From contig NW_026947486.1 in assembly GCF_034190915.1 (NCBI RefSeq), forward strand, positions 18,812,001 through 18,876,000: DNA of 64,000 nucleotides, written 5' to 3'. The stretch is from Cavia porcellus (Eukaryota > Chordata > Mammalia > Rodentia > Caviidae). The position numbers were made by a program, and so were the translations under genes. Shown here in pieces: positions 21,660-32,939 of this stretch (position 1 is its first letter; each line of letters begins with the position of its first letter). The notes below the pieces were generated by a model. That model worked only from the letters and a program-made list of their open reading frames with translations, was not told the DNA's origin and searched no databases.

Positions 21660-22520
21660 TATGGATGCTTGCTTGTCTCTGTGTCTCCTAGTTATCTATC
21701 TTTGAGCTATAGAGGACCCCAAGCCCTGATGGCAGAGGGCGTTTTCATCTGTAGCACCAAGTAAGAGTTACCCTAATAGCACCCCTGTCCCTAGCAGTCA
21801 CCCAAACAAGCCATGTTCTCCACCCTACAGGACCCCTAGGGAGGGAAATGAGTGAAGTCCATGTGACTGAAGAAAGTGTGTGAGGTTATTGGGGTGAGAG
21901 GTGTGAAGTCTACAGTGATGGAGTGTGTGTGGGGCAGGAGTCTGTGGGCTGAGCAGCTGAATTCTGTGGGGTAAGTGCTGAGGACCTATGGGGTGAAGAA
22001 TGGGCTCTCTGTGGTGATTTATGGGGTATCTGTGTGATGAGTAATGCTACAGATTGTGTAGAGTGCAGTGCTCTGGGGTAAAACACAGAGGGTACCCGAG
22101 TTAAGTGAGGAGTCTGGAGAGAGTGAAGGGGGCATGGGGTGAGTGACTGAGTGGTCTGCCTAGGGGTGCTCAAGGCATGGGGTCAGCTCTGAGACCCTGT
22201 GTGATTAGTGAAGAGTCTGAGGCATCTGAGGAGTCCTGTGGTAAGGAATGAGGGGCTGTAGATGAGCCATGCTGGGCTGGTGGGTGTTCTGGTTGGTCTG
22301 TGGGCTCAGTGCTAAGCTCAATTCACAGGCTGTGATTGCTGCCTGTGAGAGTGAGACTGAAGTCTCTGGGGCAAGGACAGTGTGAAGACATGATGAGGGA
22401 GAATAGGCCATGCTGGGACTTGGAGGACCAACCAAGAAATCAACTAGCCAGCCTTCCTGGTAAGCTGCACAAGCCACACAAGTTCCAGGGAGAGAAAAGA
22501 TAGCGCTGTGTGAGCCTACC
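21660..22520. repeat. G-rich degenerate tandem repeat
   Basis: From about 21860 to 22400 the plus strand is strongly G-over-C and built from short imperfect units around ctgtggggt(a/g)agtg and gtgctgagg. No known gene or repeat name is assigned. The opposite-strand frames rich in T, P and S are by-products of this bias. Confidence 0.55.
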
Positions 22521-22739
22521 AGCATGCGGGCTGAGAATCAAATACCATCCATATCATCTAAAGCAACCGATGGTTTTGAGGTCAGCCAGACTTGATAGTA
22601 ACTAAGATACATAAAACAACTAAATGTATTTTCTGGTTGATTATGCAGAAGGCCTGGGGCCAGAGGTCTGAATATCTCTTGGGAGGATGACAGTGTGCAA
22701 TATAGCAAATATGGGGGATTTCCTTCTATCTTGTTGTTG

Positions 22740-23010
22740 AAGTCCAATATTGTTCACATTGTTTTGCTTTGTTCTGATTGTTTTGCTTTATTCAATATTC
22801 TGTTTTGATTGGTTTTATTGTGTTTTGTTTTTGGTTTGATTTTTCTATACCTGATGGAATGGACAACTACTGTGAAGATAACAAGATACACTGTGGAACC
22901 TATTATCATTTTCCTGGCATCCTGCTTTGAAGTTCTGTACCAATTCTGTTGCATTGTTTTGACTGGCTTTGTTTTGTTGGATTTTACTATTTTTAAAATA
23001 AAAAATAAAA
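22740..23010 (+). repeat. T-rich interspersed repeat, copy E (internal part)
   Basis: Repeats of ttttgctttgttctgattg and ttttgattggttttattgtg, then aagataacaagatacactg and a tail ttaaaataaaaaataaaag. It resembles the internal motifs of copy A but lacks the shared 3' module. Confidence 0.55.
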
Positions 23011-23211
23011 GAAACATGAGGAGGAATGAGGCTGCTGGACGATGGGTGGTGGGGATCTGTTTTCAATAATAGGAGGTCTCTTTACCCCCTTTTACATTTC
23101 CTCACTGACTTCCTGTTTTCATTTTATTTTTAAATTTTATTCTTTAATTTTTTGGAAAATTATCAGAGACTGTTACTGTGGAGTACTTTCTTTAATATGT
23201 ATCAACTGTGT

Positions 23212-23330
23212 CAGGCATGGTGGCACATAACTGTAATCCTAGCTGCTCAGGAGGCTGAGGCAGGAGGAAGAAAGGACTAGCGATATAGCTCACCACTGCC
23301 TGGGTTCAAACCTCAGCATAGGATGTGCGG
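23212..23330 (+). repeat. Truncated B1-ID composite SINE
   Basis: tcaggcatggtggcacataac, ggaggctgaggcaggagg, then a shortened ID half (agcgatatagctcacc). Confidence 0.8.
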
Positions 23331-23589
23331 GTGATATGGCCGTTTCTCATCCCACGGATAGCCAGGGTTGAGTCGGCGGATCTGGTTGGTTAGGTGGGTG
23401 TCCTCTTCCCCTCTCAATGCTCCCTGTGCATCCCTCCCCAAGCTGCAAGCTTGGTGGAAGAGGACAACCATCCCGGAGAGAGGAGGGTATATGAGTAGCT
23501 GTGCTCCCCTACCAGAACCTCCACATGAGCTCTCAAACCCCAGAGTAGAAAACAAAACAAATGCAGACCGATTAAGTTTCTGCATGTCC

Positions 23590-23780
23590 TTACCAGTGTT
23601 TCAGGTGTCACTGTATTTCATTCTAGCCACCCTATTCGTAATAGGTGTGCACTGGTATTTAAGTGCAGTCTAAACTTTTATTTCATAACAGCTAGTGACA
23701 GTGAATATCATTTCATGTACTTATCTGCATATCCTTTTGGTGAAATGTCTTTTCATATTTTTTGCCAACTTACTGTCCCT
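23590..23780 (-). mobile_element. LINE-1 3' fragment, antisense
   Basis: Reversed L1 tail text (ctagtgacagtgaatatcat, atctgcatatccttttggtg). With the plus-oriented tail at 24085 it may be a single 5'-inverted insertion. Confidence 0.6.
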
Positions 23781-24060
23781 CTCTCTTTCCCCTTTTCCCT
23801 TTTTCCCTCCCTCCCTCTCTCCCTCCCTCCCTCTCTCCCTCCCTCCCTATTTACTCTTCTTTTATTGCAGTTTTGTGGTACTGGGAAGTGAAGCCAGGGC
23901 CTTCCCACTGAGCTACATTCCTACCCCAAACTCCCTTTTATTGAGACAGGGTCTTGCTAAGTTGCTAAACTACCCAGGCTGGGTTTGACCTTATGATCCT
24001 ACTGCCTCAGCCTCAGAGTTCTATAATTACAGAGATAAGTCACCATACCTTTGTGGGAGA
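23781..24060 (-). repeat. CT-rich simple repeat and reversed composite SINE
   Basis: 23790-23850 is (TCCC)n. 23865-24050 is a reversed B1-ID composite (ttgtggtactgggaagtg, cactgagctacattcctacc, tgagacagggtcttgc). Confidence 0.8.
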
Positions 24061-24084
24061 AAATTTTCAAACCCAAGAATGTAA

Positions 24085-24470
24085 AAAGAAACAATTCAAT
24101 TAGAAAACTACACAGTGGTGTACGAGGCAATAAAGAAGGATGAAGTTGAATCATTTGCAGGAAAACGGATATACCTTGAAACTGTAATGTTAAGTGAAAT
24201 CACCAGATAGACAACTTAAATATCATGTGGTTTCTCTTTATAAGGGAAACTCACAATATAAATAGAAAGCAAAGTAAAACACAAAAGGAAAATAGGAGAC
24301 AGAATTCCAAATAGGGGATTGAGAGATGGAGAATGGGGGAAGACAGAGGGAAAGGGGGCAAAAAAGAAGAGAGCTGTGTTATGTCCATATACCAACTCCC
24401 CACAAAGAATGTAATCCTTATGTACTGCATACATAAACTAACCAAAGTCAACAACAGCAATAACAAAAAG
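24085..24470 (+). mobile_element. LINE-1 3' end
   Basis: gaatcatttgcaggaaaacg, gtaatgttaagtgaaatcac and catgtggtttctctttataa are L1 3'-tail features, followed by aacaacagcaataacaaaaa. Confidence 0.7.
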
Positions 24471-24471
24471 C

Positions 24472-24595
24472 CAGATGTAGTGGTACAAACCTGTGATCCC
24501 AGCTACTAAGGAGGCTGAGGCAGGAGAAAAAATGACATGGGACCGAGATCAGCAGTCCCTGGACTCAGTCCCTAGTACAGGAAACAAAAAGTGAT
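24472..24595 (+). repeat. Truncated composite SINE
   Basis: ccagatgtagtggtac, cccagctactaaggaggctg, then gtccctagtacagg. Confidence 0.75.
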
Positions 24596-24619
24596 ATAGT
24601 GTTTTTGTTTGTTTTGTTT

Positions 24620-24800
24620 GTCCTCCTCAGCATTTGGAGTGTCACAATATTTCATTTCTGTCATTCTGATGTGTGTGGACTGATCGTTCACTGTGGTTTT
24701 GTGTTTCACTGATAGCTACTGATAGTGCTATCTATGCTGATCTGCTATCTGTAGAATCTCTTTTGTGAAACGTTTCTTCATAACGTTTGCCAATTTACTT
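24620..24800 (-). mobile_element. LINE-1 3' fragment, antisense, old
   Basis: Reversed L1 tail text similar to 23590-23780 (gtgtttcactgatagctact, gaaacgtttcttcataacg). Confidence 0.5.
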
Positions 24801-25265
24801 GTGTTGTGTGTGGCACTGAAGACTGGAACCAGGGCCTTTTAACTACAAACTTAGCGATTTTCTTCTGTCTCTTCTTTTTCATTTTCAGGCAAGGCTCACT
24901 AATTATGTATGTTGTTCAAGTAGGGCTAGAACTTATGATCTTCCTGCCTCAGCCTCCCAGGATTATAAGCATTCCACACTGGCTCTAAATTTGTTTTTTA
25001 CCTGACACATGAAAATATATAAATTGTACACGTAAGCAGAGTATCATGTAATGTGGTGGCTTTGGTTTGTTTCTTTTGTGGTATTGAGAATTGAAGCCAG
25101 AACCTTCACATTGACCTATCTCCCCAACCACTTTTCATATTTTTTATTTTCAGACAATATTTTCCTAAGTTGATAAATTGCTCAGGATGAGCTCTAACTT
25201 GCCATCCTCCAGCACTGGCCATTGAGAATGCTGGGATTACAAGTGTATGCCACCATACCAGGCTG
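24801..25265 (-). repeat. Two reversed B1-ID composite SINEs
   Basis: 24805-24985 (ID half, then cttcctgcctcagcctccc) and 25075-25265 (ggtattgagaattgaagcc, then ggattacaagtgtatgccacc). Confidence 0.75.
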
Positions 25266-25549
25266 CAAAGCAAGCCTCAGCAAATGTAACACTGAAATCT
25301 CAGGAAGTATCTTCTTATAACACAATACAATGAAATCAGAAATCAGTGATGGAAGAAAACTGGCAAATCCACAAATAAGTGAAAATCAAATGATATCTTT
25401 TAAATAATCCATGCACCAAAGAAGAAGTCCCAGTGGAAATTAGGGTAACTGAGGCAAATAAAATGAAAGCAACATATCAAAACCCATGGCTGCAGCAAAA
25501 GCAGCCTGAAGAGGGGTGTTAGTGATACAGCTCACGTAAGGTGATGAAA

Positions 25550-25645
25550 TTTACACAATTCTTTTTCTTTGTCACCGTAAATCGATCTCGGGACCTTGCA
25601 CTTGCCAGGCAGTCGCTGTGCCACTGAACTATAACCCCAGCCCAA
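25550..25645 (-). repeat. ID SINE, antisense
   Basis: ttctttttctttgtcaccg, cttgccaggcagtcgctgtg, ccactgaactataaccccag. Confidence 0.8.
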
Positions 25646-25759
25646 GATAATGAAATATAATGTAACACATATATTGTATAAAGCTGAAATCAAGGAAAAC
25701 ATACAACTTCCTTGAATATTTATCATTTCTTAATGGTAGAATCTTTCAATTTTTTTTCC

Positions 25760-25925
25760 TTATACCTGGCGTAGTAAGGCAGGAGGATGACAAGTTCTAG
25801 TCCTGCCTGGGCAATTTACCATCCCAGCAAGATTCTGTCTCAAAATAAAAACAAAAAGGGGCTTTGGATGTAGCTCAGTGTGAAGGATCTGAGTTAAATT
25901 TTCAGTACAGGGAATCTGACTACCT
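25760..25925 (+). repeat. Composite SINE, B1 half truncated
   Basis: gcaggaggatgacaagttc, attctgtctcaaaataaaaac, then ggggctttggatgtagctcag. Confidence 0.75.
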
Positions 25926-26275
25926 TTCTGAAATACACAGTACATAATTACAATCTACAGTCACACTAGTGTTCAATAGCTTGTGCTGAAAATCCATGAA
26001 TAAGTCTAAACTAGTAGGTTAATAAGTATGAAACTTAAGAGCTACACATTAATACAGCACTGTCATTCTCCAGTCAAAAGTATTTTTCTCTCTTCGTGGT
26101 ATATAAAATACTGGTTAGTATTATATTGTTTTTGACTTTGAGATACAGGATACACAATCAGCATTTATTTTATAATCCATGATATTAATATAAAACAGTT
26201 TCTGTGTGAGCATCATTTTGTTTTATTGATATGGTTAATTATCTGACATTAAAATTTGTTGACACCCTCCTCAAC
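25926..26275. other. Unassigned AT-rich stretch
   Basis: No element or gene recognised. Confidence 0.4.
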
Positions 26276-26279
26276 CTAC

Positions 26280-26600
26280 CTGATGTAGGGGGGGTGTGGC
26301 TCAGTGGTAGAGCACTTGACTATCATCCATAAGGCCCTGGGTTCAGTCCAACCCACCTCCAGGAAAAAATAACCCTAAACCTCTCATTGTAGGCTGGTCA
26401 TGGGAGCCATGCCTGTAATCTGAACAGTCTGCAAAGCTCACACAAGAGGATCCCATTTTCAAGACCAGCCTGTACAGTTTAGCAACTTAGTAAGACTCAA
26501 CCTCAAAATAAACTATAAAAAACAACTAGAGATGTAGTTCAGTGCAAAGGCCCTGAGTTCAATCTCTAGTACTACACACAAAACAAAACACAGCAAAGCA
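26280..26600 (+). repeat. ID SINE followed by a B1-ID composite SINE
   Basis: 26285-26370 is an ID SINE (gtgtggctcagtggtagagc, gggttcagtccaacc). 26390-26600 is a composite (aggctggtcatgggagcc, tttcaagaccagcctg, agagatgtagttcagtgc). Confidence 0.8.
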
Positions 26601-27150
26601 AAACACTCCGTATACATAAAATATGCTATTATTATTAACATGGTGTTCGGCATAATCTTTTGTATTGAAAGTTTAATATGAGTTGCCACATGGTAACTAT
26701 TTTATAGATACAGACAGACACAAGTAGATAGTTAAAGTATATAAATAATTGTGTCAATGTTACTAGGAAGCAAGATTTTCATACTAACTAAAAGATATAT
26801 AAATAGAAAAGAACCCTTCAATCTTCTATTTAAATGGAAAATAGAGGTCAGAATTCCTAATTATTCTCTTCCAATGTGTGCATTCCCTTGCTTTATCCAG
26901 TGAAAAGCCTTCCAGTAACCAACCTAGTGGCAATCATTTCCCTACCACTCACATTATGGCACTGAACATTTCCCATTACAGAACTAGATCTCTTTGGGGA
27001 AAGGACACATTGTCAAGCTGGGACAGGGAAAGATTCAACTGAAACTGGAGCATCCTATCATCTCAGAAAGCAGTGAAGCTGCCAAGTCTATGGGAACAGG
27101 TCGACAGCCCACAGGGGACATCCTATAGGGAATCCTGCCGGCCAATGATA
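26601..27150. other. Unassigned stretch
   Basis: No repeat or coding signal recognised; moderately AT-rich. Confidence 0.4.
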
Positions 27151-27154
27151 GCAA

Positions 27155-27640
27155 TGATAGCCGAGTGTGGGGCACACACTTGTAATCCATGTCTCCAGAA
27201 GGCTGAAAAAGCAACAATGCAAGTTTGAACCCAGGCTGGGTAACTTAGGAAGAGACCCTGTCTTAAAATTTAGAAAGGCTGGGGGCTGGTGAGCTAGCTC
27301 AGTGAAAAGGCCCTGAGTTCACGTACCGGTACTGAAGAAAAAGTGGGCTGGCATGTACAGCAGTTGTCCAGTGCCCTGAGATTGATCCACAGCACTACAA
27401 AAACAATGACAAAAACAATGATGAATACATTTTAAAGAAAACAAAAGAGACACTAAGGATTAGTACTCATAAGAAGAATATTAGCTAAATATAACATGCA
27501 AAAGCAATCCAACACCTTCTCAAAAAGTATAATCCAGACCTGGTAGTGCACTTAGAATCTTAGGATATGGAGGCTGAGGGAGGAGGATCACAAGATCGAA
27601 GTCAGCATGAGATACAGAGTAGGACTCTGTCTAAAAAACC
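27155..27640 (+). repeat. Composite and B1-like SINEs
   Basis: 27160-27400 is a composite with a second ID-like segment (gctggtgagctagctcagtg, gtgccctgagattgatccac). 27532-27640 is a B1-like SINE (gaccTggtagtgcacttag-type start, ggaggctgagggaggaggatc). Confidence 0.7.
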
Positions 27641-27959
27641 CCAAAACCTTACCAAAACGAACAAAAACAAATATTTCTCTAAATTTCTTAAATTGACAAT
27701 TTCTCCTGAGAGTGAATGCTTGTGCTTAATGAGTTTGGAGCTATGACTGAATGACGTCCACACTCACAGCATAGACAGGTCCTCTGGGGTCAACCTCCAG
27801 CACAGCCAACAACAAAACACACAAAGCAAACTAACTTTATAATGCAGCAGTTGTGTTCTTGAGCCTTTATCTAGGAGAAGTGAAGAATTCGTGTTTAATG
27901 AAAAATCTGCACACAACTATTCATCATCCTAAATTGCAAACAACATGAATATTTTTGAG

Positions 27960-28250
27960 CATTAGGGTTGAATGTTTAAATAAGCTGTGGTATATTTGTA
28001 CTATGAAGAACTGCCCTGTAATAATGAGGAGCAAGCTAGATACATGCATTTCTATTAAATTATTCTAAGTGAAACAGCCAGTCTGTTAATAAAATTTAGT
28101 AAAGTCACATATATGTGATTTTATTTATGTAATAATTTCAGACAGTAGCCACAGGACACTTCCAGGGACTGGGGAGATGAGAGGGATGGGCCTGTTCTCC
28201 TATAAAGGGGAAGAACAAGGGAGCCTTAGGGGATGGAACCATTTTGCTTC
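27960..28250 (+). mobile_element. Old LINE-1 3' tail
   Basis: gctgtggtatatttgtac, ctgccctgtaataatgagg and attctaagtgaaacagccag resemble an L1 3' end, much diverged. Confidence 0.5.
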
Positions 28251-28442
28251 TTCATATAACTGAGAAGAAGAGACTCAAACAAATGGGTACCTCTGAAACC
28301 TGTACTGGTGAAACCCGCATAAACACTATTGATTGGACCCACGTCAATTTCTTCACCAGATTCTTCACCATTTCCTCACCATCTCAGGAATCTAGGAAAG
28401 AGCACAGAACCTCCTTATACAATGTTTCTTACCATAGCATTG

Positions 28443-28579
28443 GGACCTATAATTATTATTTTTTTTGTCTTTTTCCATTTTTATTGGTACCAAGGATCAA
28501 ACTCATAACCGCTTGCTTGCAAGGCAGGTGCTTATGCCGCTGAGCTAAATCCCCAGCCCCCATAGGACCTATAATTATT
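28443..28579 (-). mobile_element. ID SINE insertion with 15-bp target duplication
   Basis: Reversed ID SINE flanked by ggacctataattatt at 28443-28457 and 28565-28579. Body: gtctttttccatttttattgg, gccgctgagctaaatcccc. Confidence 0.93.
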
Positions 28580-28599
28580 TTAAATAAAGAATCAAAATA

Positions 28600-29365
28600 A
28601 AAGTGAAATATATAACTTATTAAGTAAAAGGAAAAACCATGAGTCCATACTTGTATGAGTAAAAGGAAAATACAAATAGAATCTTTATGGAGAATGGGAT
28701 ATTTACTAATATCAAGTGGCTCACCACTACATATCTATGGATTGCTACACTCCATCTCCCCTCTCTACTTCAAAGTTACTATTTTCCCAGTTACTATTCT
28801 CCCAGATGAGGGAAGATGGGGTATAGTTAACTCATAAAGCACTTGCCTCCCATGCTAGACTCCCTGTGCAACAGGACTAAAAATTACTTGCTGGTCAACC
28901 TTACAACTTGGTATGTGGTTGTGACTGTCTGCAACCTTCCAAACTAGAGCCAAGCAGTCTGAGACTTTCTATACCTTCATATTACAGCAGAGGATCTTCT
29001 CAAATTTTGAGACAGGGAGCTCTAACAGTCAGTCTCTCCAACCGAGAGAAGGAAAAACAATGAGTAACATTGGCTTACCTAGCATACCAATACAGGAAGC
29101 TGGGGAGACAGGGGTCAGTAGCTGCCCTTTGGCCAAGAAAGGGCATTTCATGTAAAAAAAAAAAACCACAATCAACTGTGTAAGGAACACAGTTATCCAT
29201 AGACTCAGATAGTTAAGGGATTTCTAAGAAAGAAGAGGTTGAGAGAAGTTAAGAAAACTAGGCCTCCAGGCTATTTCCCCTACTACCTGTTAAAACCAGT
29301 GAAGTATTGTAGGAGCCCATGCATTTATGCAATCCCTATGGTTCTATGGCGGGCACATGCTAAGG
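28600..29365. other. Unassigned stretch
   Basis: No coding or mobile element recognised. 28800-28870 has a weak ID-like trace (gatggggtatagttaactc). Confidence 0.35.
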
Positions 29366-29369
29366 TGAC

Positions 29370-29775
29370 CCTGTTATGGCTTATGTCTGGATGTCCCCCA
29401 AAGGCTCATATGGTCATAGATGGGGCTTTTTCAGAGGTAGCTGGATCTAAAATGTGATACTGGGATTAAAGGTATGTGATTAGTAAGTTACTTCACTGAT
29501 TGGTTTGGCATTTGCCCTAGCCTGGTAGCCTTGATAAAATATAAAAGGGCAGAAAAAAGCTGCTAAGTTCACGTGGAGTTGCTGCTTCTTGCCTGTTCTG
29601 CTTTGCCGTGGGTTGTTTCTCCTCTGTGATGCCTCTCTCCCATGTCACCCTGCTGTGAAGTCAGCCAATTATAAACTAAAACCTCTACAAACCGTGAGTC
29701 AAATAAACCTTTCCTCCTTTAATTCTAGGAGTCAGGTATTTTGACCCATCATTGAGAAAAGTAACTAAGACAGAT
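29370..29775 (+). repeat. MaLR-type solo LTR
   Basis: tgttatggcttatgtctgg start, ggctcatatggtcatagatg, aaataaacctttcctcc and gtaactaagacag end. Close relative of the LTR in the palindrome arms. Confidence 0.85.
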
Positions 29776-30640
29776 CTGCAGTGTACAAGTTCTAGTATTA
29801 TGCCCTCTGCTTCAGTATGAGCAGCACACAGCCTGGCTGCTCACCAACAGATTAAGGCAAAGGTAGTGACATGTCATGCCTGAATGGGTCTCTCTGGATG
29901 TTGAGAATGACCTGCTTCTTGTTGCCTTGTGAGGCAAACTGTGGTGACTTGAACGATGGAAGGAGAGGGTCACATGGCAGGACAGTGGAATCTGATTATA
30001 GCAGCTGAGACCTCGATACTGCCAGCACAGGGACCCAGGTCTGTAATCAACACGTGAGTATGGATGGGAACTCTGAGCCTCCATGGACAAAAAAGAAAAC
30101 CAGTTGACACTCTTCATATACACTCATGACATCTGAGCAAAGGACCTGACAAGGCTGTGCCCAGGCCTGAGACTCATGGGAACTGTGAGAGGGTAACAAA
30201 GCCCTGACTGTGGAAGCTTGTCATGGGGCAATAGAAAATGAATAGAGCTTCTCTGACCCTTCAAATTTCAACTGTGAGTATGTCCAAAAGACATCACATG
30301 GCTGGTGAAATATAAAATATTTACTATCTGGCCCTTTACAGTAAAAGTTTATGACTCCTTGAAATCCTTACAAGTTCATGTTGGCACATCAGGAACTCTC
30401 CAGAATGTATTCCTGTTTCCATCTTATCTTGCCTCCACTTCGCTGGTTACCCAAGCACAATTTCCTCCCATTCTTAGGAATTCTATCATAACATCAGTGA
30501 TCCAGACCTCATTTAAATCTCAAGGGATACTGAATCTGGCCCACCTCTGAAGGTCTCCATCCATCCACAACTTATTTCCTCCTGTGCTTTATTCCACCAG
30601 AAAATTAATTTCTCTTCTCAGACACAGGGGATAAATATTT
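29776..30640. other. Unassigned stretch
   Basis: Nothing recognised. The frame at 29812-30123 (minus) has no known motif. Confidence 0.35.
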
Positions 30641-30641
30641 T

Positions 30642-30760
30642 TGTTCTTTATTCCTTTTTCTTATTTTCTAGTGTTAGGTTTAGCACCCAGGACCTTATGT
30701 ATAGTAGAAAGATGTTTTACCACTAACAGTCTCAGCCCTGAAAGGTTTAAATATTTTTAT
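30642..30760 (-). repeat. ID SINE, antisense, diverged
   Basis: ttcctttttcttattttctag, tagcacccaggaccttatg, ccactaacagtctcagccc. Confidence 0.65.
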
Positions 30761-31217
30761 AGTATTGAAGACTGACTCATGGCTTCACTCCCAAAAGGTA
30801 AGTGCACTAATCCTGAGCTACATTCCTCTAACATTCATTATTTCATGTTTGAACAAGTTGCTGAAGCTGGCTGGGAACTTACCCATCCTCTTATCTCAGT
30901 GTAGTAAGAAGGTAGGAGTACAGGTATGGGCCACCATGGCCTCCTGGGTGTGAAATTTCAGTCAGACTCTCTTACCTGGGAACTGGACCATAGTCTTGCA
31001 CACATATGATAAATGATAGAAATTAACCATCAAAGAGTGAGACATCAAAGAGTTTGAGATCATAAAGTGAATACCCTGATAGAGTCTGATTTTCACAAAG
31101 AGGGACAAAAAATTTGGTTTACGTAAAGAGCATTTCCTGGAGGAGATAATCACACATTTTAGTACACAGTATCTTAGGAGACAGAAAATAGGAAAAATGT
31201 CTTGATGTGGGAATCTG

Positions 31218-31559
31218 TTGCTTTTGTCAGGAGGGCGTTATAGAAAGGGCACAAAGAACACTACGGGTTTTACGCATGAGTCAGATCAAAGGGAAAATAA
31301 AATGAAAGGGAGCTGTGAATACGACCCTCAAGCAGATCATCTTAAATGTATTTGTGTACTTTTGTCAGTTGACCTCAGTGACACTATGAGATTGGATTTT
31401 CCACAGTATCATTTCCTAAGTGTCAACGCAGACCTGTCCAATGGGATTCTTCTGCCAGCATTTCCTTTGTGGGTGACTCATGCTTACCTGAATGACTCAG
31501 ATGTGGGTTGTCGCCTCCTGAAAGACATAGCTCTCCATGGCATTCATGCTTGGAAGTAG
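31218..31559 (+). other. 113-residue open frame, unrecognised
   Basis: Begins with ATG, is not low-complexity and overlaps no recognised repeat. No domain, signal peptide or membrane segment is evident. It lies about 430 bp from the orphan KRAB exon but on the other strand. In a long non-coding region a frame of this size can arise by chance. Confidence 0.2.
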
Positions 31560-31884
31560 TGTCCAGTTTGGAGCAGTGAGGCACTGTGCACAGAAAATCT
31601 GATTAAGACTCAGGTCTCAGAATATCCAGGGGACAGGATGCAGTGTGCCTTTACTCATCAGCAAAGTGAAGTTCATTTACTGAGGGAAGAGTAATACAAA
31701 CAGTGCTGGTAGGGGCTTAAATCTATGTGGCAAGTTAGAGGTGGGCAATACTAAAAGTTCTCTTAGATTCAAGGGTTGAGAAAGGACGCACGAGCTGGGC
31801 ATGCAGGAAAGAGATAGGGCACTTTTCTTCATGAGTGACACTATGGGTTTCAATCTCAGCACCAGAAAACAAAGACGTGAGGAG

Positions 31885-31935
31885 AGACAGACAGACAGAT
31901 AGACAGAGAAAGAGAAAGTGAGAGAGACAGAGACA
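31885..31935. repeat. (AGAC)n/(GAGA)n simple repeat
   Basis: Runs of gacagacagatagacagag, immediately downstream (on minus) of the KRAB-like exon. Confidence 0.85.
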
Positions 31936-31984
31936 GAACCAGGTGTTACAAGGTGTGCTCTGGACACCACGGCAGTGCTATGTT

Positions 31985-32101
31985 TATGCGTGAAGTTGAG
32001 GTGCCTGTAGATCTCCAGGGACACATCTTGGTACAGGGTCCATTTTGCAGCATCTAGGAACTGAAGCTCCTCCCATGAGAAGTCCAAAGTCACATCCATG
32101 A
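31985..32101 (-). pseudogene. Orphan KRAB-A box exon
   Basis: A minus-strand frame starting with ATG at 32099 encodes a KRAB-A-like segment: VTLDFSWEELQFLDAAKWTL then YQDVSLEIYRHLN. KRAB-A recruits TRIM28/KAP1 in zinc-finger repressors. An acceptor-like pyrimidine stretch ending cctgtcag (32102-32109) precedes the frame, as at natural KRAB exons. After the box the usual donor is not found and the frame runs into simple repeat. No C2H2 finger array occurs in this window on either strand, so this is probably an exon left behind by a rearranged zinc-finger gene. It could still be a working exon of a gene extending outside the window. Confidence 0.75.
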
Positions 32102-32337
32102 CTGACAGGAACCATGTAAGAACAGTGCCCTTTTATTCTGCTATGGGCCCTTAAGGACAGCATGCAAAGATGCAGAGGAAATGTGCTCTACAGTTTGTCC
32201 CTGGGATAATATATGTGTGACCTAAAATGATGGAGTTTTCATTATATTTTGGGAAGAAGCAAAATCCTTTAAAAATTTCAATCAAGGAGAACAAGCAGAC
32301 AGCCCAAAAGAAAAGTAGACAATACACTGGACACAGT

Positions 32338-32440
32338 GGTGCACAACTTTTACCGGGGATTAAATTCATGACCTTGTGCTTGTCAGGCAGGCACTTGTGC
32401 CACTGAGCTAAACCCCCAGCAGCAGTGATGCACAACTTTA
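32338..32440 (-). mobile_element. ID SINE, antisense, with target duplication
   Basis: The reversed ID body (ggggattaaattcatgacc, ccactgagctaaacccccag) lies between two copies of tgcacaactttta/tgcacaactttaa. Confidence 0.8.
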
Positions 32441-32629
32441 ATCTCAGCTACTACAGAGTATGAGTCAGGAGATTCTGGGCCTAATGGAGAGATCTTGTCA
32501 CACAAAAAAAGGAAAATAAAAAGAATTGTGGATCTAAGTTTTGATAGATCACCCCAGGTCTGATCCCCAGTATGGCAGATAGCATCAGATAAACAAAGAA
32601 AAGAATGAAATAATTCATAAAATGGGTAT

Positions 32630-32935
32630 TATATCGGTTTTTTTTTTGGTCAGTTAGTTAGCAGAGATAGAACCCAGGAGCACTCTACTACTGGGCTACA
32701 ATCCATCCTTCTTTAATTTTTATTTTCACACAGGGTCTGATTAAGTTGCTCTGGCAAGGGGCTGGGGATTTAGCTCAGCGGCATAAGCGCCTTCCTTGCA
32801 AACAAGCAGTCGTGAGTTCGATCCCTGGTACTGATAAAAAGGAAAAAGACAAAAAAAAAGTTGCTCTGGCAAGACCCACATCTCTGATTCTCTCGCCACA
32901 GCCTCCAAGTAGCTGAATCACAGGTGGAAAAAGGT
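32630..32935 (-). repeat. Reversed composite SINE split by a younger ID SINE
   Basis: 32640-32742 and 32874-32935 are halves of one reversed composite. The ID SINE between them is listed separately. Confidence 0.7.
32743..32873 (+). mobile_element. ID SINE insertion with 16-bp target duplication
   Basis: A near-complete ID SINE (ggggctggggatttagctc start, gtgagttcgatccctggtac, aaaaaggaaaaagac tail) is flanked by aagttgctctggcaag at 32743-32758 and 32858-32873. It looks like the youngest SINE subtype here and sits inside an older SINE. Confidence 0.95.
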
Positions 32936-32939
32936 TATT

